Part shown: positions 18,819 to 28,246 of the stretch, in pieces | Numbering within the stretch: position 1 is the stretch's first letter | Layout of the letters: each line of letters begins with the position of its first letter | Assembly: GCF_020523795.1 (NCBI RefSeq) | Contig: NZ_JAJALI010000003.1 | Coordinates: forward strand, 310,001-374,000 | DNA length: 64,000 nt | Direction of reading: 5' to 3' | Source: Ancylobacter sp. Lp-2 | GTDB taxonomy: Bacteria > Pseudomonadota > Alphaproteobacteria > Rhizobiales > Xanthobacteraceae | Notes under the pieces: model-generated | The model's database searches: none | What the model was told of the DNA's origin: nothing | Seen by the model: only the letters and a program-made list of their open reading frames with translations | Program-made: the position numbers and the translations under genes

Positions 18819-20381
18819 TCAGCCGTTCTGCTTGCCGAGCGAGATGGCGACGAAGTGCGTGCCCTGCTCGGACTTCACCCGCATCAGCACCGCCTTGCGG
18901 TTATCCTTGCGGGCGTCGGCGAGGCCGGCGCGCACATCGGCCGGGCTGGAGACCGGCTTGCCGCCGACGTCGAGGATGACGTCGCCCGCCTTGATGCCGC
19001 GTTCGGCGGCCGGGCCGTTCGGGTCGACCTCGGTCACCACCACGCCCTGCTCACCGGCACCGGCAACGCCCTTGGCGGGAGCCAGCGACAGGCCGAGACG
19101 CGGCGTGTTGCGGTCCGCCTTCTCCTCGTCAGCGCCCTTCTGGTCGTTGGAAGCGACGTCGGTCGGCAGCTGCTCGAGATTCACCGCCACGGTGATCGGC
19201 TTGCCGTCGCGCAGCACGCTCAGCTTCACGCTGGTGCCGGGCTTCAGCTTGGCGATCTCGCGCGACATCTCGCGGGAGTCCTTGATGTCCTTGCCGTCGA
19301 TGGCGGTGACGACGTCACCCGCCTTCAGGCCGGCCTTCTCACCGGGCGTATTCGGCTGCACCTGAGCGATCAGCGCGCCCTGGGCTTCCTTCAGGCCGAG
19401 CGCCTCGGCGACATCCTCGCTCACCGGCTGGATCTGGACGCCTACATAGCCGCGCGCCACCGTTCCACCGTTCTTGAGGGCGTCGACGACTTCCGACACC
19501 GTCTCCGACGGGATCGCGAAGGCGATGCCGACATTGCCGCCCGAGGGCGAGACGATCGCAGTGTTGACGCCGATGACCTCGCCATTGAGGCCGAAGGTCG
19601 GGCCACCCGAATTGCCGCGGTTGATCGGCGCGTCGATCTGGATGAAGTCGTCATAGGGGCCGGAGCCGATGTCGCGGCCGCGAGCCGAGACGATGCCGGC
19701 GGTCACGGTACCGCCGAGGCCGAACGGGTTGCCGACAGCGACCACCCAGTCACCGACGCGCGGCGGGGCGCCGGCGAGTTTCACCCACGGGAAGTTGTCC
19801 TTGCCGTCGACCTTCAGCAGGGCGACGTCGGTGCGCGGATCGGTACCGATCACCTTGGCGGTGTAGCTCTTGCCATCGGTGGTGGTCACGTCGACCTCGG
19901 AGGCACCGTCGACCACGTGATTGTTGGTCACGACATAGCCGTCGCCGGAGATGAAGAAGCCGGAACCCTGGCCGACGACGCGGCCATGGCCCTGCGGGCC
20001 GGGACCACGGCCGGGACCGCCGGGGCCCCCCTGGCCGCCGGGGCCGAAGCCGAAGCGGCGCATGAAGCGCTCAATCTGCGGCGGCACGTTCTGCGCGCCG
20101 GGCTCGTCGTCGTTGGAGGCCATCTCCTCCGGCTCGTCCTTCTTCACCTTCACGCTCACCACGGCGGGCGAGACCTTCTCGACGATGTCGGCGAAGGAGA
20201 AGGCGTTGGTCGGCTGGTTGGTGGTGATCTGGGCGAAGGCCGGCGTCACCGCCTCCGGCACGACGAAGGCGCCGACCGCACCGCCGGCGAGCGCCAGGGT
20301 GAACACGCCGGCGAGCAGCCGGCTGCGGCTCTTGCGCAGGGTGGAGGTCTTGTTGGATTCGGGAAGCGCGTTGCGCGACAT
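18819..20381 (-). CDS. degP: Periplasmic serine endoprotease DegP/HtrA (Do family)
   Basis: The 520-residue protein has a long signal sequence or anchor (about 1-50). The chymotrypsin-like protease domain carries His in TNNHVVDGA, Asp in RTDVALLKV and Ser in NRGNSGGP. Two PDZ domains follow, the first opening with GYVGVQIQPV and ending near IKDSREMSREIAKLKPG, the second running to the C terminus. A Gly/Pro-rich stretch (GPGGQGGPGGPGRGPG) lies in the loop before the catalytic His. DegP degrades or refolds damaged envelope proteins. It is downstream of ccmH on the same strand with a 94-base gap, and upstream of a two-component pair. Confidence 0.95.
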   Translation of the reverse strand: MSRNALPESNKTSTLRKSRSRLLAGVFTLALAGGAVGAFVVPEAVTPAFAQITTNQPTNAFSFADIVEKVSPAVVSVKVKKDEPEEMASNDDEPGAQNVPPQIERFMRRFGFGPGGQGGPGGPGRGPGPQGHGRVVGQGSGFFISGDGYVVTNNHVVDGASEVDVTTTDGKSYTAKVIGTDPRTDVALLKVDGKDNFPWVKLAGAPPRVGDWVVAVGNPFGLGGTVTAGIVSARGRDIGSGPYDDFIQIDAPINRGNSGGPTFGLNGEVIGVNTAIVSPSGGNVGIAFAIPSETVSEVVDALKNGGTVARGYVGVQIQPVSEDVAEALGLKEAQGALIAQVQPNTPGEKAGLKAGDVVTAIDGKDIKDSREMSREIAKLKPGTSVKLSVLRDGKPITVAVNLEQLPTDVASNDQKGADEEKADRNTPRLGLSLAPAKGVAGAGEQGVVVTEVDPNGPAAERGIKAGDVILDVGGKPVSSPADVRAGLADARKDNRKAVLMRVKSEQGTHFVAISLGKQNG

Positions 20382-20475
20382 ATGTCAGTCCTCGTTCATC
20401 GACCTTCGCTACCTCCCGCAGGAGGCTTGAACGAGAACCTAGAGCGCGTCGCCTTAACGCAGGCTGGCGGGGAAC

Positions 20476-20967
20476 TTAAACATTTGTAATGCTGTCGTCC
20501 GACTTGCTCATCAGCTCGTCAAACTTCCGCCTTTCTTCGGCCGACAGCGCCGGAACGGCAGCCGGGGCGGCGTCGCGCCGGCGCGCCCGCAGCCAGATCG
20601 CCAGCCCGCCGCCGATAAGGATCAGGAACGGCGCGGTCCACAACACCACATTCGCGCCGTGCCAGCTCGGTCGCAGCAGCACGAACTCGCCATAGCGGGC
20701 GACGAGGAAATCGAGCACCGCCCGGTCGTTGTCGCCAACCTTGATGCGCTCACGCACTAGCAGGCGCAGGTCCTTGGCGAGCGGCGCGTCGGAATCGTCG
20801 ATGGACTGGTTCTGGCAGACCATGCAGCGCAGCTCCTTCGAGAGCGTGCGCGCCCGCGCCTCCTGCGCCGGGTCGGGCAGCACCTCGTCCGGCTGCACGG
20901 CGTGGAGCGGCGTCAGCCCCGCGACGAGCAGCGCCACTCCGGCGAACAGGCTGCGCATCCGGTTCAT
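20476..20967 (-). CDS. ccmH: Cytochrome c-type biogenesis protein CcmH (CycL)
   Basis: The 163-residue protein has a signal peptide (about 1-22), then ELRCMVCQNQSIDDS with the CxxC motif that reduces apocytochrome c cysteines before heme attachment. A single membrane anchor (VVLWTAPFLILIGGGLAIWL) and a cytoplasmic tail follow. Its ATG overlaps the ccmF stop by four bases (ATGA), so the pair is translationally coupled. It works in the periplasm with CcmF and CcmI in the heme ligation complex. It is last of the four ccm genes here, in the order of rhizobial cycHJKL. Confidence 0.95.
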   Translation of the reverse strand: MNRMRSLFAGVALLVAGLTPLHAVQPDEVLPDPAQEARARTLSKELRCMVCQNQSIDDSDAPLAKDLRLLVRERIKVGDNDRAVLDFLVARYGEFVLLRPSWHGANVVLWTAPFLILIGGGLAIWLRARRRDAAPAAVPALSAEERRKFDELMSKSDDSITNV

Positions 20968-22955
20968 TCCGCGGCCACCGGCTTTGCGGCGGGCACCGCC
21001 TTGCGGGCCGGCTTCGGCGCGCCGACGCGCAGCCGGCGGTCGCTCAGCGAGAATACCCCGCCCAGCGCCATGATGATCGCGCCGATCCAGATCAGCGTCA
21101 CCAGCGGCTTCCAATAGGCACGGATGGCGAGCCCGCCGCCCGGCAGTTCGTCGCCGAGGCTGACATAAAGCTGGCTGAAGCCGAAGGTGCGGATGCCGGC
21201 CTCGGTGGTCGGCATGTTGCGGGCGGTGAACAGGCGCTTGGAAGATTCGATGCTGCCGACGCTCGCCCCGCCGCGGCTGATGTCGAACACCCCGACCAAC
21301 TCGCGGTAGTTCGGCCCGGTGCGCGGCTCAAGGCGCGCGAGCGTCAGCTCGTAGCCGCCCACCGGGAAGCGGTCGCCGACCTTGGCGCCGATGATGGTCT
21401 CGCTGTTCCAGCTGGTCTCGGCGACGATGCCGAGCAGGCAGATGCCCACGCCGGCATGGGCGAGCGCCGCACCATGCGCCGCGCGCGGCAGGCCCCGGAA
21501 GCGGGCGAAGGCGGTCGCGGCCGGCACCCGGCCGATGCCGGCGCGCTCGGCAACGTCCACCACTGCGCCAAGCACCACGAAGGCGGCAAGCCCGATGCCG
21601 ATCGGCGTCAGCGCCGGCCCGCCGCCCTGCGCATAGGCGGCGACACCGGCGGCCACCAGGCCGAGGAAGAAAGCAAGCATCAGCCGCTGCGCCGCACCGG
21701 CAAGATCGCCGCGCTTCCAGGCCAGCAGCGGCCCGAACGGCATGGCGAACGTCACCGGCAGCATCAGCGCCCCGACGGTGAGATTGAAATAGGGTGGCCC
21801 GACGGTGATCTTCTCGCCCGTCACCGCCTCCAGCGCCAGCGGGTAGAGCGTGCCGACAAACACCGCCGCCGCCGCTGCGGTGAGCAAGAGATTGTTCAGC
21901 ACCAGCGCGCCCTCGCGGGAGATCGGCGCGAAGATACCGCCCTGCCGCAGGCTGCCGGCACGCGCGGCGAACAGCGTCAGCGAGCCGCCGATGAAAAAGA
22001 TGAGGATGGCAAGGATGAACACACCGCGCGTGGGGTCGGTGGCGAAGGCATGTACCGAAGTCAGCACGCCGGAGCGCACAAGGAAGGTGCCGAGCAGCGA
22101 CAGCGAAAAGGCGAGGACGGCGAGCAGCACCGTCCACACCTTGAGCGCGTCGCGCTTCTCCATCACCACCGCGGAGTGGATCAGCGCCGTGCCGGCGAGC
22201 CAGGGCATCAGCGAGGCGTTCTCCACCGGGTCCCAGAACCACCAGCCGCCCCAGCCGAGTTCGTAATAGGCCCAGTAGGAGCCCATCGCGATGCCGAGGG
22301 TGAGGAAGCCCCAGGCGCCCAGCGCCCAGGGCCGCACCCAGCGCGCCCAGGCGGCGTCGATCCGCCCATCGATCAACGCCGCCACCGCGAAAGAGAAGGT
22401 CACGGAGAAGCCGACATAGCCGAGATAGAGCAGCGGCGGATGGATGGCGAGGCCGATATCCTGCAGCACCGGGTTGAGGTCGTGACCCTCGGCCGGCGCC
22501 GGGATCACCCGGGTGAAGGGATTGGAGGTCAGCAACAGGAAGGCGGTGAAGGCGACGCCGATCGAGCCCTGCACACCCAGCACGTTCGCCTTCAGCCGCG
22601 CCGGCAGATTGCCGCCGAACAGCGCCACGGTACCGCCGAAGATCGCCAGCACCAGCGCCCAGAGCAGCATCGAGCCCTCATGGTTGCCCCAGGTGCCGGT
22701 GATCTTGAACAGCAGCGGCTTCATGGAATGCGAGTTCTCGACGACGTTCAGCACCGAGAAGTCGGATTGCACATAGGCCGTGACCAGCACCGCGAAGGAC
22801 AGCGCGACGAAACCGCAGAAGGCCAGCGCCAGCGACGGCCCGACCCGCATCAGCGCATCGTCGTTGGTGCGCGCGCCCCAGATCGGCAGCACGGTCTGCA
22901 GCAGGGCGACGGCGAGCGCCAGTACCAGCGCGTAATGGCCGATCTCCGGGTTCAT
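20964..22955 (-). CDS. ccmF: Heme lyase subunit CcmF (CycK)
   Basis: The 663-residue polytopic membrane protein has the heme-handling WWD motif ([19 protein letters not shown]), the conserved GTHLVRSG-like element ([17 protein letters not shown]) and histidines in periplasmic loops. CcmF transfers heme from holo-CcmE to apocytochrome c at the periplasmic face. Both ends overlap neighbours by four bases (ccmE before, ccmH after), which fits a single coupled transcript. Length is normal for the family. Confidence 0.95.
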   Translation of the reverse strand: MNPEIGHYALVLALAVALLQTVLPIWGARTNDDALMRVGPSLALAFCGFVALSFAVLVTAYVQSDFSVLNVVENSHSMKPLLFKITGTWGNHEGSMLLWALVLAIFGGTVALFGGNLPARLKANVLGVQGSIGVAFTAFLLLTSNPFTRVIPAPAEGHDLNPVLQDIGLAIHPPLLYLGYVGFSVTFSFAVAALIDGRIDAAWARWVRPWALGAWGFLTLGIAMGSYWAYYELGWGGWWFWDPVENASLMPWLAGTALIHSAVVMEKRDALKVWTVLLAVLAFSLSLLGTFLVRSGVLTSVHAFATDPTRGVFILAILIFFIGGSLTLFAARAGSLRQGGIFAPISREGALVLNNLLLTAAAAAVFVGTLYPLALEAVTGEKITVGPPYFNLTVGALMLPVTFAMPFGPLLAWKRGDLAGAAQRLMLAFFLGLVAAGVAAYAQGGGPALTPIGIGLAAFVVLGAVVDVAERAGIGRVPAATAFARFRGLPRAAHGAALAHAGVGICLLGIVAETSWNSETIIGAKVGDRFPVGGYELTLARLEPRTGPNYRELVGVFDISRGGASVGSIESSKRLFTARNMPTTEAGIRTFGFSQLYVSLGDELPGGGLAIRAYWKPLVTLIWIGAIIMALGGVFSLSDRRLRVGAPKPARKAVPAAKPVAAE

Positions 22956-23431
22956 TGCACGCTGCTCCCCTGGCTCGCCTTGACGGGAGCGCCATTGGCG
23001 CCCTCCTGCCAGACGCCCTGCTTCTTCAGCGCGTCGACCACTTCGCGCGGCATGTATTTCTCGTCGTGCTTGGCGAGCACGCTGTCGGCGGCGAAGCTCA
23101 TCGGGCCGGTCAGCCGGCCTTCCGCGATCACTCCCTGCCCCTCGCGGAACAGGTCGGGAAGGATGCCGACATAGGCGACCTCGACCTCGGCGCCGCCATC
23201 GGTGATGGCGAAGCGCACATGCACATTATCGCTCTTCACCACGCTGCCGTCCTTCACCAGCCCGCCGATGCGCAGCCGCGTGCCCGGCGCGGTGTGCTCC
23301 GTGGCGATCTCGCTGGGCGAGCGGAAGAACACGATGGTGTCGTTGAGCGCGAACAGCACCAGCCCGGCGGCGATGGCGAGCACGCCCAGCGCGGAGGAGA
23401 TGAGGACGAGGCGGCGCCCCTTGCGGGTCAT
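22952..23431 (-). CDS. ccmE: Cytochrome c maturation heme chaperone CcmE (CycJ)
   Basis: The 159-residue protein has one N-terminal membrane anchor ([20 protein letters not shown]), an OB-fold domain, and the conserved [11 protein letters not shown] motif whose His binds heme covalently. CcmE carries heme from CcmC to CcmF in the periplasm. It sits four bases after ccmI and overlaps ccmF by four bases. Nothing is missing. Confidence 0.95.
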   Translation of the reverse strand: MTRKGRRLVLISSALGVLAIAAGLVLFALNDTIVFFRSPSEIATEHTAPGTRLRIGGLVKDGSVVKSDNVHVRFAITDGGAEVEVAYVGILPDLFREGQGVIAEGRLTGPMSFAADSVLAKHDEKYMPREVVDALKKQGVWQEGANGAPVKASQGSSVQ

Positions 23432-23435
23432 GTTG

Positions 23436-24554
23436 TTAACTCCCCAGCCCGAGTTCGCGGGCGAGCGCGTCGATGCGACCGAGCGCCTGCGTATCGGCGG
23501 CGAACTGTACCCGCGCCTTGGCGGCGGCGTCGCGGGCCTTGCTGCCCTCGCCGAGCACGTTCCAGGCCCGCATGAGGCGCAGCCAGCCGTCGAGATCGTC
23601 GCCGTTCTCGGCGAGGCGCTGCGACAGCCGGTCGACCATGCCGCGCACCATGGCGCTGCGGTCCTCGGCGCTCATCTGCTGGGCGGCGGCGACATCGGCC
23701 GCGCTCGGCCCGGGCGTCGGTGCGACGGGCGCTCCCACCCGCGCCAGGGCCACGTCCAGCATCGGCCGCCACGGCGCGTCGGCGGGCGTGTCGGCGGCGA
23801 GCCCCGACCAGATCGACGCCGCCTCCTGCGGCCGGCCGTCCTGCTCGGCGGCGAGGCCGAGGAAATAGCGCGCCTTCGGATCCTTGGGATCGTCGGCCTG
23901 CGCCGCCTGGAAGGCCGCCTTGGCCTCGGCGGTGACGACACCGCCGGACTGCGCCAGCAGCGCCTCTCCGAGACCGTTCTGCCCCCGGGCATCGGAGCCG
24001 TTGAGCCTTATCGCGTTTTCCCACGCCCGCGCCGCGTCCTCGAAGCGGCCGATGCGCATATAGATCGGCGCGATCACCTCGTAGCCGCGGCCATCGTCGG
24101 GATTGGCATTGAGGTGGTCCTCGACCCGCCGCACCAGAATGGCGACGTCCGCCTGCTCCGGCCGGGCGTCGAGCCGCGCCGCCAGCGGCTGGCCGCCCTG
24201 CTCCGGCGAACCGAGCGCGAAATAAAGCCCGCCGGCGAAGAGCGGCACGCCGACGAGCGCCACCGCCGCGGCCAGTCGCCGCCGCCGGTCGCTGCTGGTC
24301 GCCATCCTGTTGGCGGCATCGGCCTCCGCCACGCGCAGCATGCGCCGGGCGACCTCGGTGCGCGCCGCCTCGCTCTCCGGCGCGCCGATCAGCCCGGCGG
24401 CACGGTCGCGGTCGATCTCGGCGAGCTGGTCGCGATAGACGGCGAGATCGGCCTGTCCGTCGGACACGCCGTCGCCGGCGCGCGGACGCAGGGGCCACAG
24501 CACCGCCATGATGGCGGCGCCGGTCATCAGGGATATGGCCAGCCAAAGCAACAT
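23436..24554 (-). CDS. ccmI: Cytochrome c biogenesis TPR protein CcmI (CycH)
   Basis: The 372-residue protein has two N-terminal membrane segments (about 1-22 and 95-115) with a cytoplasmic loop between, then a periplasmic region of tetratricopeptide repeats (such as [19 protein letters not shown] and [20 protein letters not shown]). CcmI binds the C terminus of apocytochrome c and presents it to CcmF/H. It is first in the ccmI-E-F-H operon, and the long inverted repeat at 24628-24686 lies in its leader. Confidence 0.9.
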   Translation of the reverse strand: MLLWLAISLMTGAAIMAVLWPLRPRAGDGVSDGQADLAVYRDQLAEIDRDRAAGLIGAPESEAARTEVARRMLRVAEADAANRMATSSDRRRRLAAAVALVGVPLFAGGLYFALGSPEQGGQPLAARLDARPEQADVAILVRRVEDHLNANPDDGRGYEVIAPIYMRIGRFEDAARAWENAIRLNGSDARGQNGLGEALLAQSGGVVTAEAKAAFQAAQADDPKDPKARYFLGLAAEQDGRPQEAASIWSGLAADTPADAPWRPMLDVALARVGAPVAPTPGPSAADVAAAQQMSAEDRSAMVRGMVDRLSQRLAENGDDLDGWLRLMRAWNVLGEGSKARDAAAKARVQFAADTQALGRIDALARELGLGS

Positions 24555-24627
24555 TAGTCTTCCTCTAATGCGCTCAGGTAGCCGACGCGGCGGTCGCCGC
24601 CAATCCGTAACAGCCTCGGTCCGATCG

Positions 24628-24686
24628 CCGCAGCCTCACAGTCACGCGAGAAATCGGCCCATTCTCACGCGACTGTGAGCCTGCGG
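24628..24686. promoter_or_regulatory. Long imperfect inverted repeat in the ccmI leader
   Basis: Arms of 26 bases (24628-24653 and 24661-24686) match as reverse complements at 22 positions, with a seven-base spacer. It lies 74 bases upstream of the ccmI start and beside the terminator of the lipoprotein gene. It could be an operator, a bidirectional terminator or a leader structure; the sequence does not decide. Confidence 0.5.
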
Positions 24687-24694
24687 ACAAATGA

Positions 24695-24728
24695 AAACCG
24701 CCCGCCGGCACATGCCGGCGGGCGGTTT
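24695..24728 (-). terminator. Intrinsic terminator of the glycine-zipper lipoprotein gene
   Basis: A 15-bp, GC-rich, perfect stem (24695-24709 with 24714-24728) has a four-base loop and is followed on the minus strand by TTTTCAT after the stem. It lies 35 bases past the stop of the gene at 24763-25230. Confidence 0.8.
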
Positions 24729-24762
24729 GACGCACAGACTCGCTGCCCGGAAGCGGCAGAAC

Positions 24763-25230
24763 TCAGCCCGCCACCGGCGACCAGGTGCCGTCCGGATTGC
24801 GGCAGGCGGTGCCGCGCGCGGTCTGCGGCTGGCCGTCGATATAGATGGTGTGGGTGAATTCGCGGCAACGCGGCGAGCCGCCACGGGCATAGGTCGGGCC
24901 GGGCACGATGGTGCCGTAATTGCCGTTGTCGCCGCGCCAGCTCACCGGGGCGCCCGGATTGCCATATTCCAGCGCCTGCATCTCGGCCTGCTGGGCACGC
25001 TGGCGGTCCTGCTCATCGAGCGCGCTGCCGATGGCGCCGCCGATCAGGCCGCCGGCCAGCGCGCCGATGGCCGCGCCCGCGACATTGCGCCCCGCAATGG
25101 CACCGATGACGCCGCCGGCCAGCGCACCCGTCGCCGCGCCGCCGACCATGTTCGGATTTTCCTGCGTGGCGGTGCAGCCGGCAAGCGTCGCGCCGATCAG
25201 CGCAACGGCGACGAAGTGGGTAGCGCGCAT
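24763..25230 (-). CDS. Glycine-zipper outer-membrane lipoprotein (17 kDa antigen-like)
   Basis: The protein is 155 residues from the second of two adjacent ATGs; the first is at 25233. A lipobox VALIGATLAGC gives a predicted acylated Cys at about residue 18. Two glycine-zipper hairpins follow (GGAATGALAGGVIGAIAG and AAIGALAGGLIGGAIGSAL), the pattern of 17 kDa surface antigen/2TM lipoproteins that insert in the outer membrane. The C-terminal half has a conserved CREFTHTIYIDGQPQTARGTAC segment with a likely disulfide pair, common in rhizobial homologues. The cellular role is unknown. It has its own terminator. Confidence 0.85.
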   Translation of the reverse strand: MRATHFVAVALIGATLAGCTATQENPNMVGGAATGALAGGVIGAIAGRNVAGAAIGALAGGLIGGAIGSALDEQDRQRAQQAEMQALEYGNPGAPVSWRGDNGNYGTIVPGPTYARGGSPRCREFTHTIYIDGQPQTARGTACRNPDGTWSPVAG

Positions 25231-25314
25231 CAAGAATCCCTTCCGAATAACCCCAGACCTAACGGTGCGGCGCAGAAAGCGGGAGGATTCGGGCGAAACC
25301 GCGACGCTCGAGCC

Positions 25315-26700
25315 TCACGCGGCCGGCAACCGCACCACGCAGCGTAGCCCACCGAAAGGGGAGCGGTCGAGCGCGAGCGAACCGCCATAGAGCCCGACCA
25401 GTTCGGAGACGATGGACAGCCCAAGTCCCGTGCCCGGCGTCGTCTCGTCGAGCCGGCGGCCGCGCTTCATCGCTTCGCCGCGCTGCGCCTCGGTGAGGCC
25501 GGGCCCGTCATCGTCGATGGTGATCTCGAAGGCCGCCCGCTGCCCCGGCGCGTCGGCCGCCGGCCGGACGTTCACCTCGACCAGGGTGCGCGCCCATTTG
25601 CAGCCATTGTCGACGAGGTTGCCGACGATCTCCTCGAGATCCTGCCGCTCGCCGCGGAAGCGCGCCGCCCCTTCGACCTCGGTCTCCACGTCGATGCCAC
25701 GGCCGCGATAGACCTTGCCAAGCGAGGCGGTGAGCTTCTCGACCACCGGCCCGACCTCCTCCACCGTGGTGACGACCTTGGCGCGAGCGGCGATGCGGGC
25801 GCGCTCCAGATGGTGCGCCACCTGCCCCTTCATCACCTCGGCCTGCTCCTGCACCTTGGCGGCGAGCGGCGAATCGGTCGTGCCGGCCAGCGCCCGGCCG
25901 GCTTCGTTCTGCAGCACCGAGATCGGCGTCTTCAGCGCATGGGCGAGATTGCCGACATGGGTGCGGGCGCGCTCGACGATCTCGCGATTGGTGTCGATGA
26001 GCGCGTTGACCTCGGTGGCGAGCGGCGCGACCTCGATGGGATAGTCGCCCTCCAGCCGCTCGGCGCGTCCTTCGCGCACGGCGGCGAGCGCGGCGAGCAT
26101 GCGCTTGAGCGGCCTGAGCCCGAACAGCACCTGGAACGCCACCGTCATCAGGAACACCAGGCCGAGCACGGCGAGGGTGATGGTCAGGGCGGCGTCGAAG
26201 CCTTCCACCTCGTCGTCGATCTCGCTGGCGTCGGCGGCGACCGCGATGGCGTAGCGTCCGTCCTCGCCGAGATCGACCACCCGCTCGACGACGCGCAGCC
26301 GCTGGTCGGCCGGCCCCTTGGCGTAGTCTTCGCGCAGGCCTGTCAAATCGGAATCGGTGCCCTTTTCCACCAGGATGGGCAGCGTGCCCTCGGGCAGCGA
26401 GCGGGAGGTCTTCACCTCCTTGGCGGTGCGGTCGAGCCGCACGATCTGCCAGTACCAGCCGGAGAGCGGGAACGAGAAGATCGGGTCGCCCAGCGTGGTC
26501 GGCTCGGGCATCTGGCCGGCGGTGGAATTGGCGACGTCGGCGACGATGGTCTTGAGATAGACGTCGAGCCGGCGGTCGAAGGCGCGCTCCACCGCCTGCC
26601 GGTAGGCGGTGGACAACACGAAGCCGGTCACGGCCAGCACCGCCACGATCACCAGCGTGGCAGAGACGAACAGCCGGAGCGCCAGCGAGCGCGAGCGCAT
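25315..26700 (-). CDS. feuQ: FeuQ/PhoQ-like sensor histidine kinase
   Basis: The 461-residue protein has membrane segments near residues 10-32 and 170-195 around a ~135-residue periplasmic domain, then HAMP. The HisKA motif NLAHALKTPISVL gives phospho-His254, and NLVDNGCKWA and GLGLSIVSELVGLYGGSL mark the ATPase. Its start overlaps the upstream regulator stop by one base, so they form an operon. A FeuPQ-like pair beside the ccm genes is conserved in rhizobia, where FeuPQ controls envelope/osmoadaptation genes. The symbol rests on synteny and general similarity. Confidence 0.8.
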   Translation of the reverse strand: MRSRSLALRLFVSATLVIVAVLAVTGFVLSTAYRQAVERAFDRRLDVYLKTIVADVANSTAGQMPEPTTLGDPIFSFPLSGWYWQIVRLDRTAKEVKTSRSLPEGTLPILVEKGTDSDLTGLREDYAKGPADQRLRVVERVVDLGEDGRYAIAVAADASEIDDEVEGFDAALTITLAVLGLVFLMTVAFQVLFGLRPLKRMLAALAAVREGRAERLEGDYPIEVAPLATEVNALIDTNREIVERARTHVGNLAHALKTPISVLQNEAGRALAGTTDSPLAAKVQEQAEVMKGQVAHHLERARIAARAKVVTTVEEVGPVVEKLTASLGKVYRGRGIDVETEVEGAARFRGERQDLEEIVGNLVDNGCKWARTLVEVNVRPAADAPGQRAAFEITIDDDGPGLTEAQRGEAMKRGRRLDETTPGTGLGLSIVSELVGLYGGSLALDRSPFGGLRCVVRLPAA

Positions 26701-27371
26701 CAGCGCGGCGGGTCCGGCATGGCGAGCAGGTAGCCGAGCCCGCGCACGGTCTGGATGACGTCGATGCCGAGCTTCTTGCGCAGCCGGCCGACGAACACCT
26801 CGATGGTGTTGGAATCGCGGTCGAAATCCTGGTCGTAGAGATGCTCGACCAGTTCGGTGCGGGAGACCACCCGGCCGACATGATGCATGAGATAGGCGAG
26901 CAGCCGGTATTCGTGCGAGGTCAGCTTCACCGCCCGCCCGTCCACCGTCACCCGGCCGGAACGGGTGTCGAGCATCACCGGGCCGCAGGTCAGCTCGCTG
27001 GCGGCATGGCCGGCCGCACGGCGCAGCAGCGCGCGGATGCGGGCGAGCACCTCCTCCATGTGGAAGGGCTTGGCCACGTAGTCGTCGGCGCCGGCGTCGA
27101 AGCCCTGCACCTTGTCGCTCCAGCGGTCGCGGGCGGTGAGCACCAGCACCGGCATCTTCTTGCCGTCGCGCCGCCAGGCTTCCAGCACCGACAACCCGTC
27201 CAGCTTCGGCAGGCCGATGTCGAGCACCACCGCGTCATAGGGCTCGCTGTCGCCGAGAAAATGGCCCTCCTCGCCGTCATGCGCGCGGTCGACGGCGTAG
27301 CCGGCGTCGGTCAGCGCCTCGGTGAGCTGGCGGTTGAGATCGGGATCGTCCTCGACGACGAGCAGACGCAC
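26700..27371 (-). CDS. feuP: FeuP/PhoP-like OmpR-family response regulator
   Basis: The 223-residue protein has a receiver with Asp8-Asp9, phospho-acceptor Asp51 (VVLDIGLPKLDG) and Lys in YVAKPF. Its winged-helix DNA-binding domain contains LTSHEYRLLAYLMHH and IEVFVGRLRKKLG. It is the first gene of a two-gene operon with its kinase. The linked ccm genes and the DIGLPKLDGLSVLEAWR signature are typical of the rhizobial FeuP group. Targets cannot be read from the window. Confidence 0.8.
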   Translation of the reverse strand: MRLLVVEDDPDLNRQLTEALTDAGYAVDRAHDGEEGHFLGDSEPYDAVVLDIGLPKLDGLSVLEAWRRDGKKMPVLVLTARDRWSDKVQGFDAGADDYVAKPFHMEEVLARIRALLRRAAGHAASELTCGPVMLDTRSGRVTVDGRAVKLTSHEYRLLAYLMHHVGRVVSRTELVEHLYDQDFDRDSNTIEVFVGRLRKKLGIDVIQTVRGLGYLLAMPDPPR

Positions 27372-27474
27372 GGGCAGGCCCTTTCATGCAACGAATCGCC
27401 GCGCGCCGTTGCCGGTCGCGCGGCCTTCGCCAGGGAGCATGCCATTGCGGCAAGGGCTTGTCAGGCGAGCAGGA

Positions 27475-28176
27475 TCAGGCGAGCCCGGCCTCCTCCCGGG
27501 CACGGCGCAGCACGCCATAGAGCGCGACGCCGACACCGAGCACGGTCAGCGCGATGAAGGCGTGCTTGGCGACCTCCGACGCCTCGGCGAAGGGCGAAAG
27601 CTGCTGCGCCGCCTCCGCCGCCGCGGCACCGAGCGTGCCCAGCGCCGCGGCAAGCGCCCCCTTGCCGTCGGGACCGGCGGTGGCGGTCACGCGGGCGGCC
27701 GGCTCGACATAGTTGGAGACGACGAACTCGCCCTTCGCCCACAGCCCGGCCTCGGCGGCGCGGCGATTGGCGAGGCCGGGCAGCACCTTGCCGCCCGCGC
27801 GGTTCCATTTGGCGAGCTCGCCCGGCACCGCGGCATGATCGCCGGCGTTCAGCTTCTTCAGCAGGGTCGAGCCACGGAAATTCCCCGGCCCCACGTTGAA
27901 GCAGAACGAGACCAGCGCCGCGAACTGGTTGTCGGTGAGCGTCACCGTCACCGCCGCCGCGACCGCCGCCTCATATTGCGCGAGATCCGTGCGCAACATC
28001 GTCTCGGCCTGCGCCTCGCTGATCTTCTGTCCGCGCTTCACCGCCGGCGGCCCGGCGGCGTCGGTATGGCCATAGCCGATGGTCCAGACGCCGACCGTAT
28101 CCTTGTAGGCGGTCAGCCTCCGGCCCTCCCACTGCTTGATGAGGGCGAGGCCCGCCTCGTTCACGCTGCGCGGCAT
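27475..28176 (-). CDS. GH24 phage-type lysozyme (endolysin) with C-terminal membrane segment
   Basis: The 233-residue protein has the T4-lysozyme-like GH24 layout: LIKQWEGRRLTAYKD with catalytic Glu17, then VWTIGYGHTDAAG with the active-site Asp/Thr region, and CFNVGPGNFRGSTLLKKLN. After residue ~165 comes an Ala-rich linker and a membrane segment (AFIALTVLGVGVALYGVL), so it may be membrane-tethered. It cleaves peptidoglycan and would release particles from the GTA-like cluster, of which it is the last gene on the minus strand. Confidence 0.9.
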   Translation of the reverse strand: MPRSVNEAGLALIKQWEGRRLTAYKDTVGVWTIGYGHTDAAGPPAVKRGQKISEAQAETMLRTDLAQYEAAVAAAVTVTLTDNQFAALVSFCFNVGPGNFRGSTLLKKLNAGDHAAVPGELAKWNRAGGKVLPGLANRRAAEAGLWAKGEFVVSNYVEPAARVTATAGPDGKGALAAALGTLGAAAAEAAQQLSPFAEASEVAKHAFIALTVLGVGVALYGVLRRAREEAGLA

Positions 28177-28246
28177 GAGGTTCTCCGTTGCTCGGGTAAG
28201 GGCGCCGCCATTCCGACGTGGCGGCTACGGTGCGCCGACGGGCGCG

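Noticed and set aside
20041-20080. Gly/Pro-rich segment of DegP as a frameshift or artefact
   Set aside because: The frame continues through the catalytic domain, and this loop varies in length in the family.
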